From NCBI GenBank assembly GCA_002308875.1, contig DBWK01000003.1:1-5047 (forward strand): a DNA stretch of 5,047 nt, given 5' to 3'. This document shows positions 1 to 5,047 of this stretch, one piece after another. Each line of letters opens with the position of its first letter. Within the stretch, counting starts at the first letter, position 1. Origin of the DNA: Treponema sp. UBA1240 (lineage in GTDB: Bacteria; Spirochaetota; Spirochaetia; Treponematales; Treponemataceae). A program made the translations under genes and the position numbers. The notes under the pieces were generated by a model. It saw only the letters and a list, made by a program, of their open reading frames with translations. It did no database searches and had not been told where the DNA came from.

Positions 1-482
1 ACTTCAAGTTCCATTTCTGGAACAGCGTCTTTTATTTCACGGATTTCAGCAAGAGAAGCTTCCCTTCCAAGAACAACGCGCTTTAATCCGAGGCTTTTGT
101 AAAGCTTTACGGCTTCACGATTTATGCAGTTGGCCTGTGTGCTCAGATGAAGTGCCGTTGACGGGAAGTATTTTTGCAGAATAGGAATCATGCCTACGTC
201 CTGTACGATAAAGGCGTCGAATGGATACAGTTTAAAATAGTCTATGTCGGAAATAAAATTATCGATGTCATTGTTATGAAAGGAGATATTTAGAGCACAA
301 AATAGTTTTTTGCCGGGGTATTTTTCTTTTAAGGCTTTTATTTCTTTGTATTCTTCGCCGTAAAAATTGTCCGCTTTTACCCTGAGCGAGAATTTTTTAA
401 GACCGATGTATGCGGCATCCGCTCCGTATGCGTATGCGTATTTAAGTTTTTCTATGTTTCCGGCGGGTGAAACTAGCTCCAT
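1..482 (-). CDS. Peptidase U32 family protein (TrhP/RlhA-like), N-terminal part, runs off the left edge
   Basis: Reading the complement from the ATG at 482 gives 160 complete codons with no stop, and the frame continues past base 1. The start MELVSPAGNIEKLKYAYAYG, the following ADAAYIG and FSLRVKADNF segments (about residues 21-40), and STQANCINREAVKLYKSLGL followed by KRVVLGREASL (about 114-143) are the conserved N-terminal blocks of the U32 family. Characterised members (TrhP/YegQ, RlhA/YdcP, UbiU/UbiV) are not proven proteases; they act in tRNA or rRNA hydroxylation or in oxygen-independent ubiquinone hydroxylation. The early blocks look most like the TrhP/RlhA group, but the cysteine-containing U32 signature lies further C-terminal and is outside the window, so the subgroup is inferred. 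Family members are usually 400 residues or more, so well over half is missing. The start overlaps the 3' end of the upstream hydrolase gene by 10 bases and has a good SD (GGGAG, 4-base spacing), which suggests translational coupling. Confidence 0.9.
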   Translation of the reverse strand, partial: MELVSPAGNIEKLKYAYAYGADAAYIGLKKFSLRVKADNFYGEEYKEIKALKEKYPGKKLFCALNISFHNNDIDNFISDIDYFKLYPFDAFIVQDVGMIPILQKYFPSTALHLSTQANCINREAVKLYKSLGLKRVVLGREASLAEIREIKDAVPEMELE

Positions 483-1405
483 AAGTCTCCCACTCCGTCA
501 AATTCCATATTGTCTTCCTGATTTTTGATATTCTTTACGAACTGACCGACTTCGCCGATTGAAAGGTGTGCTTGAGGCACATACTCATCCACAAACTGAA
601 AAAAGTGAAAAAGACCGTCCCAGACTTTGAGCGTGCAGTCAACGCCTGCTTCCTGCATTTTGTCTGCAAGTTTTTTTATTCCGGGCAGAATTACTTCGGT
701 ACTTCCTGCCTGAATAAAAACCGGTGGAAAATCACTGAAATGTGTACTTGCCGCCTGCAACGGAGATACAAGCGGATTGTCGAGATTTGCGGAATAAGTA
801 TAATACGCGCCGCAATAGCGCAGGTTATCAACATTATTTATGGGGTCAACGGATTTTTCCGCAAAATTACCGGCAGTAAAAGACAAATCAACCCAAGGTG
901 AAAAAAGAATCATGCCCTTAAAAAAGTGACGCAGCTGTTTTGGCAGACTTAATGCGGCTGCAAGCGCAATCGCTCCGCCGGAGCCGTCACCGGCTATGAA
1001 AATCTCTACTTGATGGTCGCACATCCGCTTGTAAACTGCCGTAACGTCTTCAAGCGCTGCCGGAAAAGCATATTCCGGGGCAAGCCGGAATTCGGGAACA
1101 AGAACTCTGGAAGAAGTTTCGTTTGCAAGCGAGGCGCAAAAATTCCGCCAGGACAGTCTGGAACCACCCATAAAAGAACCACCGTGAATATACAGTATCA
1201 TACGCTTGTTTGAAGAAACCTGCGGAATAAGCATATCGCACGTTAAGCCGTGAACCGTCGTATTCCGGCAGTCCACCTGATTGGGCAGAACAAGCTTGGT
1301 AAACTGTTTTTCAATTTTTGCCCTGAAAACCGTCAGGTCTGATTTTTGTGAAAAAACTAAATTCTTTAACTTTTTTATCGCTGCACGTTTATTTAAAACC
1401 GCCAT
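473..1405 (-). CDS. Alpha/beta hydrolase, hormone-sensitive-lipase (esterase) family, with altered nucleophile motif
   Basis: The 310-residue protein has the usual length and block order of HSL-type carboxylesterases: the oxyanion-hole motif YIHGGSF (H74-G75-G76), the LVPEFRLAPEYAFPAALED block (about 102-120), the elbow AGDGSGGAIAL (138-148), SPWVDL (169-174), NPLVSPL (210-216), an acid-region AGSTEVIL (E237), and the histidine block WDGLFHFFQF (H267). No signal peptide is visible, so it is probably cytoplasmic. Family members hydrolyse short acyl esters; the substrate cannot be told here. Oddity: the family elbow is GDSAGG, but here the nucleophile position (141) is Gly and a Ser sits one place later (142), so GxSxG is not met. 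It may be inactive, use a shifted serine, or contain a sequence error. The ATG at 1405 has no SD; a well-placed promoter puts the transcript start at or next to this ATG. It is first of a two-gene unit with the U32 gene. Confidence 0.9.
   Translation of the reverse strand: MAVLNKRAAIKKLKNLVFSQKSDLTVFRAKIEKQFTKLVLPNQVDCRNTTVHGLTCDMLIPQVSSNKRMILYIHGGSFMGGSRLSWRNFCASLANETSSRVLVPEFRLAPEYAFPAALEDVTAVYKRMCDHQVEIFIAGDGSGGAIALAAALSLPKQLRHFFKGMILFSPWVDLSFTAGNFAEKSVDPINNVDNLRYCGAYYTYSANLDNPLVSPLQAASTHFSDFPPVFIQAGSTEVILPGIKKLADKMQEAGVDCTLKVWDGLFHFFQFVDEYVPQAHLSIGEVGQFVKNIKNQEDNMEFDGVGDLWS
486..491 (-). promoter_or_regulatory. Ribosome binding site for the U32 gene
   Basis: The complement reads GGGAGA, with GGGAG ending four bases before the ATG at 482. 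It lies inside the last codons of the hydrolase gene, so the downstream start can be reached by ribosomes finishing the hydrolase. This site fixes the U32 start. Confidence 0.65.
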
Positions 1406-1411
1406 AAAATC

Positions 1412-1440
1412 AGTATAGCAGAGCAGAACATAAAAGTCTA
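1412..1440 (-). promoter_or_regulatory. Sigma70-type promoter for the hydrolase-U32 unit
   Basis: On the minus strand, a -35 TAGACT (1440-1435, 4 of 6 consensus matches), a 17-base spacer and a -10 TATACT (1417-1412, 5 of 6 matches) are seen. A TG one base before the -10 makes an extended -10. Six bases (GATTTT) separate the -10 from the hydrolase ATG, so transcription would start at or next to the A of that ATG. The element is predicted from consensus only. Confidence 0.6.
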
Positions 1441-1468
1441 TTAAGAAGTTACCATAATCTCTATCTGT

Positions 1469-1499
1469 GTAAATATCTTACATATATTTGATATTTTAC
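1469..1499. promoter_or_regulatory. AT-rich inverted repeat, candidate operator in the divergent intergenic region
   Basis: GTAAATATC (1469-1477) and GATATTTTAC (1490-1499) are inverted copies that differ by one extra T. The core AAATATC/GATATTT is exact, and 12 bases separate the arms. The left arm plus the next four bases also forms GTAA-N5-TTAC. A -10-like TATATT (1483-1488) lies between the arms, without a convincing -35, and a start there would give a leader of roughly 50 bases to the regulator gene. The rest of the 143-base gap (1406-1548) holds the hydrolase promoter and the regulator's SD. Binding by the AlbA_2 regulator is a guess from position. In AT-rich DNA such repeats can arise by chance. 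Confidence 0.3.
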
Positions 1500-1533
1500 T
1501 TGATTTATAGCAGAAATGTGTTAGATTTTTATT

Positions 1534-1540
1534 AGAAGGA
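1534..1540 (+). promoter_or_regulatory. Ribosome binding site that fixes the AlbA_2 regulator start at 1549
   Basis: AGAAGGA ends eight bases before the ATG at 1549, which is near-ideal spacing. An in-frame TTG at 1543 would be only two bases away, too close to be used with this SD. The ATG is therefore preferred and the protein is two residues shorter than the longest open frame. Confidence 0.7.
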
Positions 1541-1548
1541 AATTGAAA

Positions 1549-2904
1549 ATGATAATATCCGAAAGCGCAAATTTGGAACTAAAGCGGGAATTTACTGACG
1601 AAATCAAAAAAGAAGTTGTTGCCTTTGCAAATACCGCCGGCGGAATTATATACGTAGGTGTAAATGACGACGGAACCGTAAGGGGAATTGATGACGTTGA
1701 CGGTGAAATGCTGCGGCTTTCAAGTTCAATAAGACAGTCAATCAAGCCGGATATTACCATGTTTGTTTCCTATGTAACGGAAATAATCGAGGACAAGCCG
1801 GTAATAAAAATAACAGTCCAGCGTGGCAATGCGCGACCTTATTACTTGTCCGGCAAGGGGCTGCGTTCTGCCGGTGTTTATGTGCGGGAAGGTTCTGAAA
1901 CAGTTCCTGCTTCAGAATCCGCTATCTTCAAAATGTCAAAGGAATCTACCGGCGAGCGTTTTGAAGAACTGCGAAGCCACAACCAAAAGCTTTCGTTTTC
2001 GGAACTGACACGCCAGTTTGCCTCACGGAATATTACCTTTGAAAAACGCGACAAAAAGCGTCTGAACATAATAACCGAAGAAGGACAATACACAAATCTC
2101 GGACTGTTGCTTTCTGACCAGTGTACACACACGATAAAAGTTGCCGCGTTTGAAGGAACGGATACTTCCGTTTTTAAAGACCGGCGTGAGTTTGAGGGTT
2201 CGCTTTTTAAACAGCTTGATGAAACATATTCATGGTTGAATTTTCATAACTGTACAAATTCCAGTTTTGAAGGACTTTACAGAATTGATACCAGGGATTA
2301 TCCTGCTGCCGCGGTCAGGGAATCGCTTCTTAATGCGATTGTTCACAGGGATTACAGTATAAGCGCAAGTATTCTGATTCACCTTTTCAGTGACAGAATG
2401 GAAATAATTTCTGCCGGCGGACTTGTTGAAGGTTTGCGCCGTGACGACATTATGCTCGGTGTTTCCGCGGCACGAAACGTTAATCTGTCAAAGGTTTTCT
2501 ACAGACTTCATCTTATAGAGGCTTATGGTTCGGGTCTGCCGAGAATCTATTCCTGTTATGGTGATGTTTTATCGCAAAAAACAGGATATTCGGGCAACAA
2601 ACTTATCTCCCCCGAAATAAGTGTCTCGGATAACGCCTTTAAGCTTACTCTGCCAAATGTTAATTACTGGCTTTCAAAAAATGTAACCTCTGTTGCAGAT
2701 GTTTCGCCGTTCCATGTACACAGAGAAACTGAAATTCTGCAGATGATTGTCCGCAGTGGTTTTGTTACACGCAAAAATGTTCAGGAACGTCTTGGAATTT
2801 CACAGTCACTTGCTGTAAAAGTACTTTCGGCAATGGCGGAAAAAGGACTTGTCCGCCAGGTTGGAAAGGGCAGAGCTGTTCGTTATGTAAAAGCGGGGTC
2901 TTGA
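1549..2904 (+). CDS. AlbA_2 / HATPase_c_4 domain putative DNA-binding transcriptional regulator (COG2865-like)
   Basis: The protein has 451 residues from the ATG chosen by the SD at 1534-1540. The N-terminal AlbA_2 (Schlafen-like) domain covers about residues 4-125: ESANLELKREF, then VVAFANTAGGIIYVGVNDDG (23-42) and VRGIDD, the characteristic blocks of this putative nucleic-acid-binding fold. A middle linker (about 130-250) follows. The HATPase_c_4 region at about 255-345 has an N-box-like RESLLNAIVHRDYS (257-270), SDRMEIISAGGLVEGLRRDD (281-300) and EAYGSGLPRIYS (325-335), as in GHKL-like ATP-binding modules. The C-terminus (about 390-448) looks like a winged helix: a recognition-helix segment LGISQSLAVKVLSAMAEKGL and a basic wing RQVGKGRAVRYV. 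This order is typical of COG2865 proteins, which are annotated as predicted transcriptional regulators; their real targets are mostly unknown. No membrane segment is seen. It is divergent from the hydrolase, with 31 bases before the next gene. Confidence 0.88.
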   Translation: MIISESANLELKREFTDEIKKEVVAFANTAGGIIYVGVNDDGTVRGIDDVDGEMLRLSSSIRQSIKPDITMFVSYVTEIIEDKPVIKITVQRGNARPYYLSGKGLRSAGVYVREGSETVPASESAIFKMSKESTGERFEELRSHNQKLSFSELTRQFASRNITFEKRDKKRLNIITEEGQYTNLGLLLSDQCTHTIKVAAFEGTDTSVFKDRREFEGSLFKQLDETYSWLNFHNCTNSSFEGLYRIDTRDYPAAAVRESLLNAIVHRDYSISASILIHLFSDRMEIISAGGLVEGLRRDDIMLGVSAARNVNLSKVFYRLHLIEAYGSGLPRIYSCYGDVLSQKTGYSGNKLISPEISVSDNAFKLTLPNVNYWLSKNVTSVADVSPFHVHRETEILQMIVRSGFVTRKNVQERLGISQSLAVKVLSAMAEKGLVRQVGKGRAVRYVKAGS

Positions 2905-2929
2905 CGATTTTGCCAGCCTCTCTTAAAGT
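2901..2929 (+). promoter_or_regulatory. Possible promoter for the membrane protein-ATPase-lgt unit
   Basis: TTGACG (2901-2906, 5 of 6 matches to the -35 consensus), a 17-base spacer and TAAAGT (2924-2929, 4 of 6 matches to the -10) are seen. The regulator's TGA stop lies inside the -35. Six bases (TTGGTT) separate the -10 from the ATG at 2936, so the transcript would begin at or next to that ATG. The weaker -10 makes this less sure than the hydrolase promoter. Confidence 0.4.
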
Positions 2930-2935
2930 TTGGTT

Positions 2936-3325
2936 ATGAAAAAAATTATCCGTATTCTTCCGTTTTATGAAATACTCAGACTCGTTTTTATTCTGCTTTT
3001 TCCGCCTGAAGAAAAGCTTGCACTAATGCCTGTTTCCTGGTATGCGGCTGTGCCTTTGCTCATGCTTGTTCCCCTTTTGGCATGGCTTATGTATGCGGAA
3101 AAGGAATACTTAGATTTGACAAAAAAGCTTTATTGCCTTACAAAGCTTTTACAAACTGTAGGTTTAACAGTTTTTACAATTTCAAATATCGTCATGTTAA
3201 AAACATCAGCGCTTATTAATGATGTAAAATCTCTCAAAATAATTGTTTTTTCATTGGTAATTATTCTTATTGATGGTATACTGTCAGTAATCGTACTAAA
3301 AATGGGTGGTGAAGTATGCAAATAA
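2936..3325 (+). CDS. Small four-helix integral membrane protein of unknown function
   Basis: I do not recognise a family. The 129-residue product starts MKKIIRILPFYEILRLVFIL and is strongly hydrophobic, with likely membrane segments at about residues 7-22, 32-53, 71-89 and 100-122. Charged loops separate them: PPEEK near 23-27, and an acidic then basic stretch YAEKEYLDLTKK (53-64). The C-terminus KMGGEVCK is short and charged. It could be an anchor or partner for the ATPase encoded next, whose ATG lies inside its last codons (10-base overlap), which implies translational coupling. That role is inferred from context only. The start is uncertain: no clear SD is present, and an in-frame TTG at 2930 would add two residues. 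The ATG is preferred because it is a standard start codon and lies where a transcript from the 2901-2929 promoter would begin. Confidence 0.75.
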   Translation: MKKIIRILPFYEILRLVFILLFPPEEKLALMPVSWYAAVPLLMLVPLLAWLMYAEKEYLDLTKKLYCLTKLLQTVGLTVFTISNIVMLKTSALINDVKSLKIIVFSLVIILIDGILSVIVLKMGGEVCK

Positions 3326-4452
3326 TCCCGATAGCAAGCGGAAAGGGCGGGGTTGGAAAAAGTCTGCTTTCTGCAAATCTTGCTATAGCACTTTCTAAAG
3401 CGAACAAAAAGGTTATTCTCGTAGATTTGGACTTAGGTGCTTCCAACCTGCATTTGGTTTTAGGGCATCAGTCTCCTAAGGCAGGTTTGGGAACTTTTCT
3501 TACAGGAAATTCCACTTTTGAAGAAATCCTTGTAAAAACCGACTATGAAAATCTGTATTTTATTCCCGGCGATTCTGAGATTCCCGGTTTGACAGCGATG
3601 AAGGCGACACAGAAAAACGCCCTCATAAAAAAACTCCAGCATTGTGACTGTGATTATCTTCTTATAGATTTGGGTGCAGGAACTCATTTGAGTATTCTTG
3701 ACTTTTTCCTTCTTTCTCCGCAGGGCATAATCGTTACTGCCCCGACGGTTACAGCAACTCTGAACGGATATCTTTTCCTTAAGAATGCGGTTTTCCGCCT
3801 TATGTACAATTCTTTTAAGAAAAACTCCAAAGCTTACGCATATTTGGAAAAACTTAAGAACGATGCATCTTCCATGCAAAAGCTTTATATTCCCAAGCTT
3901 GCGGAAGTTATCAGCGAGATTGATCCTGTCAGTGCCGAAGTTTTTAACCGCAGAATGATGCAGTTTCATCCGCGCCTTGTTCTTAACATGATAGACGACC
4001 CCAAGGACTTGGAAAAAGCTCAGAAAATCCGCCGTTCATGTAAGGAATATTTGGGACTGGATTTGGAAAACATCGGCGTAATTTACAGAGATGCGTTGCA
4101 GGACATTGCGCTTTCTTCAAGGCTGCCGATTATCATCTACAAACCGCAGTCCGTTCTGGCACAGGCGGTTTACAGAATTTCCGAAAAAGTACTTGCTTCA
4201 AAAACCCTCAAATTTGATGAGTTTGAGTCGGTAAGCGAAGCAAGTTTTTCCGCGGCTGAAGAAGATGCGGCCAATGATTTTGAGGCAAAAATGTCTTATA
4301 TCGAGGATTTGGTCGGAACAGGTGCTTTGACGTTGAGCGATGTTGCCGAGGTAATAAAAACGCAGCAGTATGAGATAACCCAGCTGAAAAAAGAAAACCT
4401 GATGCTCAAGACAAAAATACTTGAAGCACATAACCAGGGATTTTCCCTGTAA
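3316..4452 (+). CDS. ParA/MinD-superfamily P-loop ATPase (FlhG/MinD-like) with C-terminal coiled coil
   Basis: The 378-residue protein begins MQIIPIASGKGGVGKSLLSA. The deviant Walker A GKGGVGKS (9-16) carries the signature lysine K10 and the P-loop lysine K15. Walker A' is VDLDLGASNL (36-45), and Walker B is DYLLIDLGAGTH (113-124, D118). The next block, SILDFFLLSP (126-135) and IIVTAPTVTATLN (138-150), is typical of FlhG/MinD-like ATPases that switch between ATP-bound dimers and monomers to position cell structures. A helical insertion lies at about 160-215. Residues about 300-325 form an acidic linker, and 328-371 (including ITQLKKENLMLKTKILEA) look like a coiled coil rather than the C-terminal amphipathic membrane helix of true MinD. 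The P-loop starts at residue 9, so there is no room for the N-terminal FlhF-activating motif of FlhG. The target is unknown; the coupled membrane protein is a candidate partner. Only a weak SD (GGTGAAG just upstream) is seen. lgt follows after 8 bases. Confidence 0.9.
   Translation: MQIIPIASGKGGVGKSLLSANLAIALSKANKKVILVDLDLGASNLHLVLGHQSPKAGLGTFLTGNSTFEEILVKTDYENLYFIPGDSEIPGLTAMKATQKNALIKKLQHCDCDYLLIDLGAGTHLSILDFFLLSPQGIIVTAPTVTATLNGYLFLKNAVFRLMYNSFKKNSKAYAYLEKLKNDASSMQKLYIPKLAEVISEIDPVSAEVFNRRMMQFHPRLVLNMIDDPKDLEKAQKIRRSCKEYLGLDLENIGVIYRDALQDIALSSRLPIIIYKPQSVLAQAVYRISEKVLASKTLKFDEFESVSEASFSAAEEDAANDFEAKMSYIEDLVGTGALTLSDVAEVIKTQQYEITQLKKENLMLKTKILEAHNQGFSL
4435..4449 (+). other. Small intercistronic hairpin at the ATPase stop, just before the lgt SD
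   Basis: CAGGGA-TTT-TCCCTG forms a perfect six-base-pair stem with a three-base loop. It ends one base before the ATPase TAA begins (4450). Only four Ts (4457-4460) follow, after a gap that contains the lgt SD, so it does not look like an intrinsic terminator. It may affect mRNA stability or translation at the junction, or may be chance. Confidence 0.35.
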
Positions 4453-4456
4453 GAGG
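4452..4456 (+). promoter_or_regulatory. Ribosome binding site for lgt
   Basis: AGAGG begins on the last base of the ATPase stop codon and ends four bases before the ATG at 4461. The spacing is short but usable, and the site supports the start chosen for lgt. Confidence 0.55.
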
Positions 4457-4460
4457 TTTT

Positions 4461-5047
4461 ATGACGCTGTTTATAAACTATCCGTCATGGATTCATCCCG
4501 AAATATTTCCCGGTATTCCATTTTTGAGTGCAGTGCGCTGGTACGGACTTATGTATGTGTTCGCGTTTGCCACCGCCTATTTTGTATTTAAAAAGCAGGT
4601 TGCAGAAGGCGCGCTGGATACCAAAGACTATAAAGCAAACGAAGACGATATTTTCAGCTTTTTTGCATGCGGAATCCTGTTTTTAATCGCCGGTGCAAGA
4701 ATTTTTTACACATTGGTCTACGACACATCCGGTTTTTACCGCTCTCATCCATGGCTGATTTTTTGGCCGTTTGATGAAGCCGGAACTTTTACTGGACTTT
4801 CGGGTATGTCTTATCACGGTGGATTTATAGGCGGATTTATAGGTATGCTGGTTTGGTGCCTTGTCAAAAAAAAGCCGTTCCTCAAATGGATGGACGTAAT
4901 GGCGGTTTCCATTCCGCTCGGATTTACGTTCGGAAGACTTGGCAACTTTTTTAACGGCGAACTTTATGGCAGAATAACAACCGTTCCGTGGGGAATGGTT
5001 TTTCCGCTTGCTGAGCGTTATTCTGTTTCGTTGGACTGGGTACAGGC
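4461..5047 (+). CDS. lgt: Prolipoprotein diacylglyceryl transferase, N-terminal part, runs off the right edge
   Basis: Lgt is an inner-membrane enzyme that transfers a diacylglyceryl group from phosphatidylglycerol to the lipobox cysteine of prolipoproteins, the first step of lipoprotein maturation. The open frame gives 195 codons with no stop before the edge, starting MTLFINYPSWIHPEIFPGIP. Family motifs are clear: RWYGLMYV (26-33) in the first membrane segment, GARIFYTLVYD (78-88), GMSYHGGFIGG (115-125), where H119 matches the essential E. coli H103, and the Lgt signature GRLGNFFNGELYGR (158-171), where R159, N162 and E167 match E. coli R143, N146 and E151. The invariant residues visible are intact. 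The family is usually 260-330 residues, so roughly a third is missing. A 12-base tandem duplication (4821-4844) encodes GFIGGFIG in the normally Gly-rich segment. It follows the ATPase gene by 8 bases, so co-transcription is likely. Confidence 0.97.
   Translation, partial: MTLFINYPSWIHPEIFPGIPFLSAVRWYGLMYVFAFATAYFVFKKQVAEGALDTKDYKANEDDIFSFFACGILFLIAGARIFYTLVYDTSGFYRSHPWLIFWPFDEAGTFTGLSGMSYHGGFIGGFIGMLVWCLVKKKPFLKWMDVMAVSIPLGFTFGRLGNFFNGELYGRITTVPWGMVFPLAERYSVSLDWVQ

Noticed and set aside
425..440. Short tandem repeat (units of GTATGC)
   Set aside because: It encodes the AYAYAYG segment of the U32 N-terminus, a region normally rich in Ala, Tyr and Gly, so coding constraint explains it.
566..901. 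Plus-strand open frame of 111 codons opposite the hydrolase
   Set aside because: It is antisense to conserved hydrolase blocks, and its Cys/Lys/Arg-rich translation has no domain-like pattern.
1522..1527. TTGATT (1500-1505) and TAGATT (1522-1527) as a promoter for the regulator
   Set aside because: Both boxes match only four of six positions, and the predicted transcript start would fall at the SD itself, leaving almost no leader.
1543..1548. TTG start at 1543 for the regulator
   Set aside because: It is only two bases from the SD at 1534-1540, whereas the ATG at 1549 has eight-base spacing.
2905..2935. Terminator between the regulator and the membrane protein gene
   Set aside because: No stem followed by a T-run is present in these 31 bases.
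3460..3969. Minus-strand open frame of 169 codons inside the ATPase gene
   Set aside because: It lies fully antisense to a gene with clear Walker motifs; its translation shows no recognisable domain and it has no supporting start signals. It is a shadow frame.
4821..4844. Two tandem 12-base units in lgt
   Set aside because: They encode GFIGGFIG in the Gly-rich stretch after the HGG motif, which is repetitive across the family. It is not a mobile or regulatory repeat.

Overview
The window reads as bacterial chromosomal DNA of moderate, somewhat AT-leaning composition. It has compact gene packing, overlapping starts and stops, and SD-type ribosome binding sites in front of some but not all genes. 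Gene content and style (a FlhG/MinD-like ATPase next to lgt, many TTT/AAA/CTT codons) would suit a Treponema-like spirochaete. That is an inference from general resemblance only, with low to moderate confidence, because no marker gene here settles the taxonomy.

Layout. Left block, minus strand (1-1405): an HSL-family alpha/beta hydrolase is followed, with a 10-base overlap, by a peptidase-U32-family protein that runs off the left edge. The two probably share a strong-looking promoter at 1412-1440. A 143-base divergent intergenic region (1406-1548) holds that promoter and an AT-rich inverted repeat (1469-1499). Right block, plus strand (1549-5047): an AlbA_2/HATPase_c_4 putative DNA-binding regulator (COG2865-like), a small four-helix membrane protein, a ParA/MinD-superfamily ATPase with a C-terminal coiled coil, and the N-terminal two thirds of Lgt, which runs off the right edge.

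How the genes may work together. The membrane protein and the ATPase overlap by 10 bases, so they are probably translationally coupled and may form a membrane-anchored ATPase pair. lgt follows after 8 bases and probably shares the transcript. Lgt performs the first step of lipoprotein maturation. The AlbA_2 regulator may control itself and perhaps the divergent hydrolase; this is inferred from arrangement and the inverted repeat only. The U32 protein most resembles the TrhP/RlhA type of RNA-hydroxylation factor, and no functional link to the hydrolase is evident.

Most notable points: the hydrolase lacks the expected catalytic serine in its nucleophile elbow (GDGSGG instead of GDSAGG); two genes without an SD each have a sigma70-like promoter placed so that transcription would begin at the A of their ATG (possible leaderless mRNAs); and an uncharacterised membrane protein is coupled to a MinD/FlhG-like ATPase. 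No RNA gene, mobile element, CRISPR array or classical intrinsic terminator was seen. I did not find convincing evidence of a new defence or mobile system here.
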